From an uncultured Lachnospiraceae bacterium (lineage in GTDB: Bacteria > Bacillota > Clostridia > Lachnospirales > Lachnospiraceae), in contig CAJTJZ010000034.1 in the NCBI GenBank assembly GCA_910576895.1, positions 1 to 37,401 of the forward strand: a stretch of DNA of 37,401 nt, written 5' to 3'. A program made the position numbers and the translations under genes. The notes below the pieces were generated by a model. The model worked only from the letters and a program-made list of their open reading frames with translations. It was not told the origin of the DNA and did not search any database. Of the stretch, positions 7,834 to 15,886 are shown piece after piece (within the stretch, counting starts at the first letter, position 1; each line of letters opens with the position of its first letter).

Positions 7834-8796
7834 ATGGCGACAACGATATTGGGTACAGGCAGTTATTTGCCAGAAAATATAGTTTCAAATGACGATCTTG
7901 CAAAATATATGGATACGAGTGATGAATGGATTTCAAGTAGAACAGGGATTCGTTTTCGCCATATTTCCAATAAAGAAACAGCAGCGGAGATTGCATATTA
8001 TGCAGCAGCATCAGCATTGAAACATAGTGGCATTTTAGCAGAAAATATTGATTTAATTATTGCTGCAACCATTACGCCAGATTGTTTGACACCAAGTATG
8101 TCATGCATTCTGCAAGAGAAATTAGGAGCTGTGAATGCTGTTTGCTTTGATATTAATGCTGCTTGTTCTGGCTTTATTTTTGCTATGAATACAGCACATA
8201 TGTATTTACAAGCTGGTATGGCAAGATATGCTTTAGTTCTTGGTGTAGAAGTTCTTTCTAGTATTTTAGATTGGACAGATCGTTCTACTTGTGTATTATT
8301 TGGCGATGGTGCAGGAGCAGCCGTTCTTGGACCGGGAGAATATGGGATTCAAGATTTTATTATGGGTTCGGATGGTAGTCATGGAAAAGCATTGTTATGT
8401 TCTGGCCGCCCATTAAGAAATCTTTATAGTAATGAAGAAGCAGCAAATCCTTATGTTCATATGGATGGGCAGGCTGTTTTTCGCTTTGCAGTACGCCAAG
8501 TGCCAGAATGTATTGAGCAGCTTTTAAAACGCTCATCTATTTCTATTCATGAAATTAAATATTTTGTATTGCATCAGGCAAACATTAGGATTATTCAATC
8601 TGTTGCTAAAAGGCTTCAGGTGAATATAGAAAAGTTCCCAATGAATATTTCTGAATGTGCTAATACAAGTTCTGCAAGTATTCCAATTCTTCTTGCAGAA
8701 CTTGATAAAGAAGGAAAGCTTCAACGTGGGGACAAAATTATTTTATCAGGTTTTGGCGGCGGATTAACGTGGGGTGCTGTACTGATAGAATGGTAA
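7834..8796 (+). CDS. fabH: Beta-ketoacyl-ACP synthase III
   Basis: A 320-residue FabH that condenses acetyl-CoA (or a branched/short acyl-CoA) with malonyl-ACP to start type II fatty-acid synthesis in the cytoplasm. The thiolase-fold Cys-His-Asn triad is clear: C111 in INAACSGF, H247 in VLHQAN and N277 in CANTSS. The FGDGAGAAVLG and GFGGGLTWG loops are also present. The start is ATG 7834, preceded by AGGAGAAGG and beginning MATTILGTGSYLPE as in the family. A TTG at 7810 in the same frame would add eight unrelated residues and is unlikely. It is the first gene of the operon, directly behind the promoter at 7764. No MarR/FabT or FapR gene is visible next to it. Confidence 0.97.
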   Translation: MATTILGTGSYLPENIVSNDDLAKYMDTSDEWISSRTGIRFRHISNKETAAEIAYYAAASALKHSGILAENIDLIIAATITPDCLTPSMSCILQEKLGAVNAVCFDINAACSGFIFAMNTAHMYLQAGMARYALVLGVEVLSSILDWTDRSTCVLFGDGAGAAVLGPGEYGIQDFIMGSDGSHGKALLCSGRPLRNLYSNEEAANPYVHMDGQAVFRFAVRQVPECIEQLLKRSSISIHEIKYFVLHQANIRIIQSVAKRLQVNIEKFPMNISECANTSSASIPILLAELDKEGKLQRGDKIILSGFGGGLTWGAVLIEW

Positions 8797-8838
8797 CAAT
8801 TATTAGAAAATATGCCATATGGCGGAATGGAGGATTTT

Positions 8839-9072
8839 ATGTTTGAAAAAATTCAGGAAATTATTGCAGAGCAGTTAAATCTTGATGTATCTGAAATTAA
8901 ACCAGAATCAACATTTAAAGATGATCTTGGTGCAGATTCTCTTGACTTATTTGAATTAGTTATGGCGTTAGAGGATGAATACTCTGTAGAAATTCCATCT
9001 GAAGATCTTGAAAACATTACAACTGTGCAGGCTATCATGGATTATTTGACAGCAAAAGGAATTGAAGCGTAA
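8839..9072 (+). CDS. acpP: Acyl carrier protein
   Basis: A 77-residue acidic four-helix protein with the phosphopantetheine site GADSLDLFEL (S34). It carries the growing acyl chain as a thioester on its prosthetic arm and serves every enzyme of the operon. The start is ATG 8839 with TGGAGGA five bases upstream. An in-frame ATG at 8812 would add nine residues not seen in the family. It follows fabH by 42 bases. Downstream is a 216-base interval with a terminator-like hairpin and tandem repeats, so acpP-proximal RNA may be more abundant than the distal message, as suits a protein needed in large amounts. Confidence 0.97.
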   Translation: MFEKIQEIIAEQLNLDVSEIKPESTFKDDLGADSLDLFELVMALEDEYSVEIPSEDLENITTVQAIMDYLTAKGIEA

Positions 9073-9085
9073 TATGTGAACATAA

Positions 9086-9133
9086 GGACTCTGAAGATAG
9101 GCTGGGTATGCCTTATTTTCGGAGTCTTTATTT
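9086..9133 (+). terminator. Attenuator-like hairpin inside the fab operon
   Basis: ggactctgaagat (from 9086) pairs with attttcggagtct (to 9127) over about 13 pairs with G-T wobbles. An inner AGGC/GCCT pairing lies in the loop. It is followed by a modest T-rich run (tctttattt). It lies 14 bases after acpP, so it may act as a partial terminator or RNA 3'-end stabiliser between acpP and fabK. Confidence 0.6.
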
Positions 9134-9136
9134 CAT

Positions 9137-9237
9137 GTAATGTTTGCGAAGTTTGTTATGTTTGCGAAGCAAATATAACCCTTGTTATGTTTGTGAAACA
9201 AATATAACCCTTGTTATGTTTGTGAAACAAATATAAC
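9137..9237. repeat. Three 29-base tandem repeats, each a hairpin, plus one degenerate copy
   Basis: Full units start at 9155, 9184 and 9213 (period 29). Each folds as an 11-pair stem with a GAA loop. In unit 1 the inner stem reads TTTGC-GAA-GCAAA; in units 2 and 3 it reads TTTGT-GAA-ACAAA. That paired change keeps the stem. The outer arms are GTTAT and ATAAC. A truncated copy (GTAATGTTTGCGAAG) lies at 9137-9151. Function unknown; possibilities are a protein-binding site array or an RNA structure in the leader of fabK. Confidence 0.85.
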
Positions 9238-9288
9238 TTTTGTCAGGTTGATCATGATGATTGTAAAAAAGAGAAAGGCATAAAGATT

Positions 9289-10212
9289 ATGGAAACAAGA
9301 GTAACAAAATTACTTGGTATTGAAAAACCAATTATTCAGGGAGGTATGGCATGGGTAGCAGAGTATCATTTAGCTGCTGCCGTTTCAGAAGCAGGCGGTT
9401 TGGGGCTACTTGGTGCAGCCAGTGCAGATTATAATGTCATGAAGGATTACATCAGAAAGGCAAAGGAACTAACAAAGAAGCCATTTGGTGTTAATGTTAT
9501 GTTAATGAGTCCTCATGCTGATGATATTGCCAGACTTGTAGTAGAAGAAGATATCAAAGTAGTAACAACAGGTGCAGGCAATCCAGAAAAATATATGGAA
9601 ATGTGGAAAAATGCTGGTGTAAAAGTAATTCCTGTAGTAGCAAGTACTGCATTAGCAAAGAGGATGGAACGGTATGGTGCAGATGCTGTTGTTGCAGAAG
9701 GAATGGAATCTGGTGGACATATTGGAGAAATTTCTACCATGGCATTAGTACCACAAGTAGTCGATGCTGTAGAAATTCCAGTGATTGCCGCAGGTGGTAT
9801 TGGAGATGGCAGAGGTATGGCAGCAGCTTTTATGCTTGGTGCAGAGGCGGTACAGATGGGAACACGTTTTGTTATTGCAGAGGAATCACAAGTACATGAT
9901 AATTATAAAGATATGTTAATGAAAGCAAAAGATATTGATTCTGTAGTTACAGGCAGAAGTACAGGTCATCCGATTCGTGTGATTCGTAATCAAATGACAA
10001 GACAGTATTTGAAAATGGAACAAGAGGGTGCATCTTTAGAAGAATTAGAAACATTAACATTAGGTGCACTTAGAAAGGCAGTAAAAGAAGGCGATGTAAA
10101 AAATGGTTCTGTTATGGCAGGGCAGATAGCAGGAATGTTAAAAAAGCGTCAAACATGTCAGGAAATTATAGATGAAGTGCTTCTTGAAGCAGAGAAATTG
10201 ATGAAATTATAA
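9289..10212 (+). CDS. fabK: Enoyl-ACP reductase II (FMN-dependent)
   Basis: A 307-residue FabK of the nitronate monooxygenase-like TIM-barrel flavoprotein family. It reduces trans-2-enoyl-ACP with NAD(P)H in the last step of each elongation cycle and is insensitive to triclosan in studied species. The sequence follows Streptococcus FabK closely: PIIQGGMAWVAEYHLA, TTGAGNPEKYME, EGMESGGHIGE (H144 matches the catalytic histidine), AAGGIGDGRG and MLGAEAVQMGTRF for FMN phosphate binding. The ribosome site (gagaaagg) is rather far from ATG 9289. It is the only enoyl reductase in the operon. Neighbours are the repeat-bearing interval upstream and fabD 17 bases downstream. Confidence 0.96.
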   Translation: METRVTKLLGIEKPIIQGGMAWVAEYHLAAAVSEAGGLGLLGAASADYNVMKDYIRKAKELTKKPFGVNVMLMSPHADDIARLVVEEDIKVVTTGAGNPEKYMEMWKNAGVKVIPVVASTALAKRMERYGADAVVAEGMESGGHIGEISTMALVPQVVDAVEIPVIAAGGIGDGRGMAAAFMLGAEAVQMGTRFVIAEESQVHDNYKDMLMKAKDIDSVVTGRSTGHPIRVIRNQMTRQYLKMEQEGASLEELETLTLGALRKAVKEGDVKNGSVMAGQIAGMLKKRQTCQEIIDEVLLEAEKLMKL

Positions 10213-10228
10213 AATTGGAGAGAAACTT

Positions 10229-11161
10229 ATGGGTAAAATAGCATTTATGTTTCCCGGGCAGGGAGCACAATATGTTGGTATGGGAAAAGATTTTTATGAT
10301 ACCATACCAGTATGTAGAGAAATTTTTGATAAAGCTTCAGAGCTTGCTGGATTTGATATGAAAAGGATTTGCTTTGAAGAGAATGAAGAAATTAATATTA
10401 CAGAATACACACAAGCTGCTATGGTAACAGTATCCGCAGCGATTCTTGCTGCAATGAAAGAACAAAAGTTTCCATGGGCAGATATTACAGCAGGTTTAAG
10501 TCTTGGAGAATATAATGCATTGCTTGCTTCTGATGTATTAAGTTTTGATGATTGTTGTCGCACAGTAAGAAAACGAGGAATTTATATGCAAGAAGCAGTT
10601 CCACAGGGGATTGGTGGTATGTCTGCTGTGATTGGATTAGATGCTAAAGTAATAGAAAAAACATTACAGGAAATAAATCAAGGAATTGTAGAAATTGCTA
10701 ATTATAATTGTCCGGGACAGATTGTCATTTCAGGAGAAATCGATGCTGTAAAAAAAGCAGGAGAACTTTTAAAAGAAGCAGGGGCAAAACGTGTCTTGCC
10801 ATTAAATGTTAGTGGACCATTTCATTCTTCTATGTTAAAACCTGCCAGTGAAAAATTGTATCAGGAATTAAAAACGGTAGAAATTCGTCCAATAAAAGTC
10901 CCTTATATTGCAAATGTTACAGGAGATGTTGTAGAAAATCCTGATGATATTAGGGAATTATTGAAAAAGCAAATTTCTTCTTCTGTTCGTTGGCAGCAAA
11001 GCATGGAACGAATGATTTTTATGGGAGTAGATACATTTATAGAAATTGGACCGGGAAAGACATTATCTAATTTTATAAAGAAAATTGACCGAAGTAAAAA
11101 AGTGCTTTCCATTGCTACAGTAGAAGATTTTGAAAAGGTAAAAAAGGAATTACTTACATAA
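10229..11161 (+). CDS. fabD: Malonyl-CoA:ACP transacylase
   Basis: A 310-residue FabD that moves malonyl from CoA to ACP. It shows the N-terminal MFPGQGAQYVGMG block, the nucleophile elbow GLSLGEYNAL (S91), the conserved arginine in CCRTVRKRG (R116) and the catalytic histidine in VSGPFHSSML (H199). Length is normal for the family. ATG 10229 lies 17 bases after fabK behind a ggagaga ribosome site, and fabG begins 26 bases downstream. These spacings indicate one transcript and possibly coupled translation. Confidence 0.97.
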   Translation: MGKIAFMFPGQGAQYVGMGKDFYDTIPVCREIFDKASELAGFDMKRICFEENEEINITEYTQAAMVTVSAAILAAMKEQKFPWADITAGLSLGEYNALLASDVLSFDDCCRTVRKRGIYMQEAVPQGIGGMSAVIGLDAKVIEKTLQEINQGIVEIANYNCPGQIVISGEIDAVKKAGELLKEAGAKRVLPLNVSGPFHSSMLKPASEKLYQELKTVEIRPIKVPYIANVTGDVVENPDDIRELLKKQISSSVRWQQSMERMIFMGVDTFIEIGPGKTLSNFIKKIDRSKKVLSIATVEDFEKVKKELLT

Positions 11162-11186
11162 TATAAGAGAAAAAAGGAGAGGCAGT

Positions 11187-11930
11187 ATGTTAGAAGGAAA
11201 AATTGCATTAGTAACAGGGGCAAGCAGAGGGATTGGCAAACAAATAGCAATTACACTAGCAGCAAAGAATGCAGTTGTGATTGTAAATTATCATGGAAAT
11301 AAAGAAAAAGCAGATGATGTTGTAGAGGAAATAAAAGCAGCAAAAGGAAAGGCAGAAAGCTATGGCTGTGATGTAGCAGACGATACTGCTGTAAAGGAAA
11401 TGTTTCAATATATTGTGAAAACATATGGAACAATTGATATTCTTGTTAATAATGCTGGAATCACTTGTGATGGACTGATGATGAAGATGACAGAGAAAGA
11501 TTTTAATACTGTAATAGATACAAATTTAAAGGGAACATTTCTTTGTATAAAATATGCAAGTCGTTTTATGTTAAAACAGCGTAGAGGAAGCATTATTAAT
11601 ATGTCTTCGATTGTTGGTGTGACTGGAAATGCTGGACAGATGAATTATGCAGCTTCGAAAGCTGGTATTATTGGGATGACAAAATCGGCAGCAAAAGAGC
11701 TTGGCTCTAGAGGAATTACAGTAAATGCAATTGCACCGGGATTTATTGATACAGAAATGACAGAAGATTTAAAAGAAGATTTAAAAGAAAAAATGCTGCA
11801 ACAGATTCCTTTAGGGAGAGTTGGAAAAACAGAAGATATTGCAAGTGCTGTTGCATTTCTGGCATCAGAAGAAGCTTCTTATATTAGTGGGCAGGTACTT
11901 GGCATTGATGGTGGTATGGGCTGTTATTAA
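11187..11930 (+). CDS. fabG: 3-oxoacyl-ACP reductase
   Basis: A 247-residue short-chain dehydrogenase that reduces 3-oxoacyl-ACP with NADPH. It has the cofactor loop TGASRGIG (residues 10-17), the NNAG motif (88-91) and the catalytic S141-Y154-K158 set, in NMSSIVG and NYAASKAG. The C-terminal GQVLGIDGGM is typical. It starts at ATG 11187 behind aaaaaggagag. Position between fabD and fabF supports fatty-acid synthesis rather than another short-chain dehydrogenase role. Confidence 0.97.
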   Translation: MLEGKIALVTGASRGIGKQIAITLAAKNAVVIVNYHGNKEKADDVVEEIKAAKGKAESYGCDVADDTAVKEMFQYIVKTYGTIDILVNNAGITCDGLMMKMTEKDFNTVIDTNLKGTFLCIKYASRFMLKQRRGSIINMSSIVGVTGNAGQMNYAASKAGIIGMTKSAAKELGSRGITVNAIAPGFIDTEMTEDLKEDLKEKMLQQIPLGRVGKTEDIASAVAFLASEEASYISGQVLGIDGGMGCY

Positions 11931-11979
11931 TAGAAATAATTCCTAAGCAGAGTAAGAATATGCAGAAATGGAGAATTTT

Positions 11980-13215
11980 ATGAGTCAGAGAGTTGTTGTT
12001 ACAGGAATGGGTGCAATTACACCAATTGGACTTAGTGTAGAAGCGTTTTGGAATAATATCAAAAAAGGAACGATTGGTTTTGCTCCTATTACAAGGTTTG
12101 ATGCTTCTGGTTATAAGGCATCTTTAGCGGCTGAAGTAAAAGGATTTGAAGGAAAAAATTATATGGATGCAAAAGCAGCAAGGCGTATGGAACTGTTTAG
12201 TCAATATGCAGTTGCAGCAGCAAAAGAAGCAATTCAGGAATCAGGACTTATCTTGTCAAAAGAAGACAGTTATCGCATTGGTACTTCTATAGGCTCTGGT
12301 ACAGGAAGCTTGCAAGCTTTGGAACGAGAACATAATAAGCTTTTAGAAAAAGGACCTAGCAGAATTAATCCTCTTTTTGTACCACTTATGATTACAAATA
12401 TGGCAGCAGGAAATGTATCGATTCAATTTGGATTAAAGGGAAAAAGTATTAATGTTGTAACAGCATGTTCTACTGGTACAAATAGTATTGGAGAAGCTTA
12501 TCGCAGCATTCAATGTGGAGAAGTTGATGTGATGGTTGCAGGAGGGACAGAATCATGTATTACAGAACTTGGTGTTAGCGGATTTTGTTCTTTAACCGCA
12601 TTATCTTCGGAAAGTGATCCTACCAGGGCTTCTATTCCTTTTGATAAAGATAGAAATGGTTTTGTTATGGGAGAAGGAGCAGGAATTGTTGTATTGGAAT
12701 CTTTAGAACATGCAAAGAAAAGAAATGCAAAAATTTTAGCGGAAATTGCGGGTTATGGTACAAGCAGTGATGCATTTCATATTACTTCTCCAGCAGAAGA
12801 TGGTGCAGGTGCAGCACGTGCTATGGAAAATGCAGTAAAAGAGGCAGGGCTTGATTTTTCTGAGATTGATTATATTAATGCTCATGGTACAGGAACGCAT
12901 CATAATGACTTATTTGAAACAAGAGCAATTAAGCTTGCTTTTGGCGATGCTGCTAAAACAGTAAAGATTAGTTCTACAAAATCTATGATTGGACATTTGC
13001 TTGGAGCTGCTGGTGGTGTGGAATTTATTACCTGTGTGAAATCAATTCAGGAGGGATATTTGCATGAAAATGTTGGTTTAAGAGAAACAGAGCCAGAAAT
13101 GGATTTGAATTATCTGAAAGAAGGCGTTTATCAAAAAGTTCATACTGCAATTAGTAATTCTTTTGGATTTGGTGGACATAATGCAACGCTTCTTGTAAAA
13201 GAATTTATAGAATAG
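11980..13215 (+). CDS. fabF: Beta-ketoacyl-ACP synthase II
   Basis: A 411-residue elongating condensing enzyme. The Cys-His-His site is complete: C163 in TACSTGTNS, H302 in NAHGTGTHHND and H339 in MIGHLLGAAGG. The start is ATG 11980 (MSQRVVVTGMGAITP) with tggaga a few bases upstream. An in-frame ATG at 11968 would add four residues and overlap that ribosome site. It is the single KAS I/II enzyme in the operon. With no FabA/FabB here, unsaturated-chain formation, if any, must rely on other genes or on FabZ/FabF activities. Confidence 0.97.
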   Translation: MSQRVVVTGMGAITPIGLSVEAFWNNIKKGTIGFAPITRFDASGYKASLAAEVKGFEGKNYMDAKAARRMELFSQYAVAAAKEAIQESGLILSKEDSYRIGTSIGSGTGSLQALEREHNKLLEKGPSRINPLFVPLMITNMAAGNVSIQFGLKGKSINVVTACSTGTNSIGEAYRSIQCGEVDVMVAGGTESCITELGVSGFCSLTALSSESDPTRASIPFDKDRNGFVMGEGAGIVVLESLEHAKKRNAKILAEIAGYGTSSDAFHITSPAEDGAGAARAMENAVKEAGLDFSEIDYINAHGTGTHHNDLFETRAIKLAFGDAAKTVKISSTKSMIGHLLGAAGGVEFITCVKSIQEGYLHENVGLRETEPEMDLNYLKEGVYQKVHTAISNSFGFGGHNATLLVKEFIE

Positions 13216-13257
13216 AAAAAGGAAAAGAGGATAGAGAGAAGAAAGGAGTGAAAAATA

Positions 13258-13977
13258 ATGATTTTCGATCATATGGAAGAAATCGAAAAATTAATTACTA
13301 TGGTTTCAAAATCAGAGATTAGTGAACTTACAATTGATCATGAAGATATACAAATTATTATTCGCAAAGATTTAAGTCAAAAATGCATGACATTTTCAGA
13401 ACAGAGGATACAAAAAGAACCATATTTAGAAAAAGATATAAAATCACAACAAGAGATACAAAGAAAATTTCCTATGGATTTGCCTTATGGAATGCCTAGG
13501 CCACCATTTCCTATGCCATATAATGCACCTGTACAGCCATTATTTGGAGGAATCCCGCCAATGTCTTATGGAATGCCGCAGCCACCATTTGGAATGCCAG
13601 CTATGCCACAAGTACAAGTACCGCAGGGGTATACTGCTTATTCTACTATATCAAATAATACTTCTATAAATGAAGATTTAAAGAATTCTGTGCCTATCAA
13701 TTCTTCTATGGATGAAAGAAAGAAAAATGAAAGGGATTTTGATGGAAATAAAGTAAAAGCCCCTTTAGTTGGAACATTTTATGCAGCATCTTCTCCGGAT
13801 AAAGAGCCATTTGTAAAAAAAGGAGATATGGTAAAAAAAGGACAGGTACTTGGCGTGATAGAAGCAATGAAACTAATGAATGAAATTGAATGTGAGTATG
13901 ATGGTGTTGTTGTTGATATTTTAGTTCAAAATGGCGATATGGTAGAATATGGACAGCCTTTATTTATTATTAAATAA
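13258..13977 (+). CDS. accB: Biotin carboxyl carrier protein of acetyl-CoA carboxylase, long-linker form
   Basis: A 239-residue BCCP. The first ~40 residues (MEEIEKLITMVSKSEISELTI region) form the usual N-terminal segment. The biotinyl domain occupies about 163-239, with K205 of the EAMKLMNEI motif as the biotin site. Between them lies an unusually long linker: residues 72-125 are rich in Met, Pro, Gly, Phe and Tyr, with repeated G-M-P-x-P-P-F units. A polar Asn/Ser stretch follows. Typical BCCPs are about 150-170 residues. A good ribosome site (aaaggagtg) precedes ATG 13258. It is followed by fabZ after 20 bases. Confidence 0.95.
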   Translation: MIFDHMEEIEKLITMVSKSEISELTIDHEDIQIIIRKDLSQKCMTFSEQRIQKEPYLEKDIKSQQEIQRKFPMDLPYGMPRPPFPMPYNAPVQPLFGGIPPMSYGMPQPPFGMPAMPQVQVPQGYTAYSTISNNTSINEDLKNSVPINSSMDERKKNERDFDGNKVKAPLVGTFYAASSPDKEPFVKKGDMVKKGQVLGVIEAMKLMNEIECEYDGVVVDILVQNGDMVEYGQPLFIIK

Positions 13978-13997
13978 TTTTTTTAGGGAGATATACT

Positions 13998-14420
13998 ATG
14001 TTAGATATAAAAGAGATTATGAACATTATTCCGCATCGCCAGCCATTTCTTCTTGTAGATAGAATTGAGGAATTTGAGCCGGGTGTACGTGCAATAGGCT
14101 ATAAGAATGTATCTTATAATGAACCATATTTTGCCGGACATTTTCCAGAAGAGCCTGTAATGCCGGGAGTATTGCAGATAGAAGCACTAGCACAAGTAGG
14201 TGCGATAGCAATTCTTAGTATGGAGGAAAATAAAGGAAAGACAGCCTATTTTGGCGGAATTAATTCTGCAAAATTTAAGCAAAAGGTAGTTCCGGGGGAT
14301 ATCTTAAAACTGGAATGTGAAATTATTCGCAGAAAAGGACCAATTGGAATTGGAAGTGCAAAAGCAACGGTAAATGGAAAAATAGCTTGTATTGCAGAAT
14401 TGACATTTGCAGTACAATAA
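13998..14420 (+). CDS. fabZ: 3-hydroxyacyl-ACP dehydratase
   Basis: A 140-residue hot-dog-fold dehydratase producing trans-2-enoyl-ACP. It shows IPHRQPFLLVDR at the N-terminus, the catalytic H48 in YFAGHFPEEPVMPG and E62 in LQIEALAQ, matching H54/E68 of the E. coli enzyme in spacing. ATG 13998 follows a tttagggagat ribosome site. The gene sits between accB and accC, an arrangement seen in other Firmicutes fab operons. Confidence 0.97.
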   Translation: MLDIKEIMNIIPHRQPFLLVDRIEEFEPGVRAIGYKNVSYNEPYFAGHFPEEPVMPGVLQIEALAQVGAIAILSMEENKGKTAYFGGINSAKFKQKVVPGDILKLECEIIRRKGPIGIGSAKATVNGKIACIAELTFAVQ

Positions 14421-14448
14421 ATAATTAAGAGAGGGTATTGATTGTATT

Positions 14449-15792
14449 ATGTTTCATAAGATTTTAATTGCAAACAGAGGAGAAATTGCTGTGCGTATTA
14501 TTCGGGCTTGCAGAGAACTTGGAATTAAAACAGTTGCTGTTTATTCTGATGTAGATCGAGAAGCATTACATACACAGCTTGCAGATGAAAGTATTTGCAT
14601 TGGACCTGCCTCATCTTTAAAAAGTTACTTAAATATGGAGCAAATTATTAGTGCAACAATTATTACAAAAGCAGATGCCATTCATCCGGGGTTTGGATTT
14701 TTATCAGAAAATGCTAAATTTGCTGCCATGTGTGAAAAATGCAATATAAAATTTATTGGTCCTTCTTCGGATGTGATTAGTCATATGGGAAATAAGGCAA
14801 GAGCAAGACAGACAATGATGGAGGCAAATATTCCAGTAATTCCGGGAAGCGAAATGCCTGTTTTTGAAGCAGAAGAAGCAAAAGAACTAGCCGATCAAAT
14901 TGGTTATCCAATTATGGTAAAGGCATCTTCTGGCGGTGGTGGAAAGGGAATGCGAATTGTAGAAAAAGAGGAAGATTTTATTCGCTATTTTCATATGGCA
15001 CAGCAGGAAGCTATCAATGCTTTTGGAGATAATACCATGTATATGGAGAAATATATAGTATCACCAAGGCATATTGAATTTCAAATTCTTGCAGATCATT
15101 ATGGTAATGTTATTCATCTTGGGGAAAGAGACTGTTCAATACAAAGAAGGCATCAAAAGATGATTGAGGAATCCCCTTCTTCCATTATAAAGGAAGAATT
15201 ACGGAAAAAAATGGGTGAAGTAGCAATTGCTGCTGCACAGGCAGTAGGTTATGAAAGTGCTGGTACAGTAGAGTTTTTATTAGATTACAGTGGAAATTTT
15301 TATTTTATGGAAATGAATACTCGTATTCAAGTAGAACATCCTGTGACAGAAATGGTTAGTGGACTTGATTTAATAAAAGAACAGATTCGAATTGCAGAAG
15401 GGGAAACCTTATCTTATACACAAAAAGATATTACATTACAGGGTCATGCCATAGAATGTCGTATTAATGCAGAAAATCCATCAAAGAATTTTATGCCTTC
15501 TCCGGGTATCATTAAAAGATTGTTGCTTCCGGGTGGGAATGGGGTAAGAATTGATACGGCTGTTTATCAAGATTATGAAATTCCGCCCTACTATGATTCT
15601 ATGATATTAAAAATAATTGTTCATGATAAAACAAGAACAGAAGCAATACGAAAAATGCAGACAGCTCTTGGAGAGGTCATTGTAGAAGGTGTTGATACAA
15701 ATTTAGATTTTTTATATGAAATTATTTGTCATGAAAAATTTATTTCAGGTGATATTAGTACAAGTTTTCTACAAGACTATTTTAAAGAATAA
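14449..15792 (+). CDS. accC: Biotin carboxylase subunit of acetyl-CoA carboxylase
   Basis: A 447-residue ATP-grasp enzyme that carboxylates biotin on AccB using ATP and bicarbonate. It has ILIANRGEIAVRIIRACREL at the N-terminus and the ATP-binding glycine loop KASSGGGGKGMRIV (about 158-171). It also has GERDCSIQRRHQK and the metal and biotin-site block EMNTRIQVEHPVTE (E288, N290, R292, E296). Length is normal. The ribosome site gagaggg lies somewhat far from ATG 14449. It is followed by 94 bases with a possible internal promoter before the carboxyltransferase gene. Confidence 0.97.
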   Translation: MFHKILIANRGEIAVRIIRACRELGIKTVAVYSDVDREALHTQLADESICIGPASSLKSYLNMEQIISATIITKADAIHPGFGFLSENAKFAAMCEKCNIKFIGPSSDVISHMGNKARARQTMMEANIPVIPGSEMPVFEAEEAKELADQIGYPIMVKASSGGGGKGMRIVEKEEDFIRYFHMAQQEAINAFGDNTMYMEKYIVSPRHIEFQILADHYGNVIHLGERDCSIQRRHQKMIEESPSSIIKEELRKKMGEVAIAAAQAVGYESAGTVEFLLDYSGNFYFMEMNTRIQVEHPVTEMVSGLDLIKEQIRIAEGETLSYTQKDITLQGHAIECRINAENPSKNFMPSPGIIKRLLLPGGNGVRIDTAVYQDYEIPPYYDSMILKIIVHDKTRTEAIRKMQTALGEVIVEGVDTNLDFLYEIICHEKFISGDISTSFLQDYFKE

Positions 15793-15820
15793 GAAGGATA
15801 GGGATGCTTAAAGATTTCAA

Positions 15821-15849
15821 TTGCATTGCATATAAAAAGGTTGTATAAT
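15821..15849 (+). promoter_or_regulatory. Possible internal promoter for the carboxyltransferase gene
   Basis: -35-like TTGCAT (15821-15826), a 17-base spacer and a perfect -10 TATAAT (15844-15849) lie 38 bases before ATG 15887, in the longest gap of the distal fab/acc operon. Confidence 0.5.
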
Positions 15850-15886
15850 AAACGAGGAATCAGAAAATCTGTATTTGGAGGAAGCC

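Noticed and set aside
9137..9237. CRISPR array
   Set aside because: Repeats are directly tandem with only 4 bases between hairpins, no variable spacers, and no cas genes nearby.
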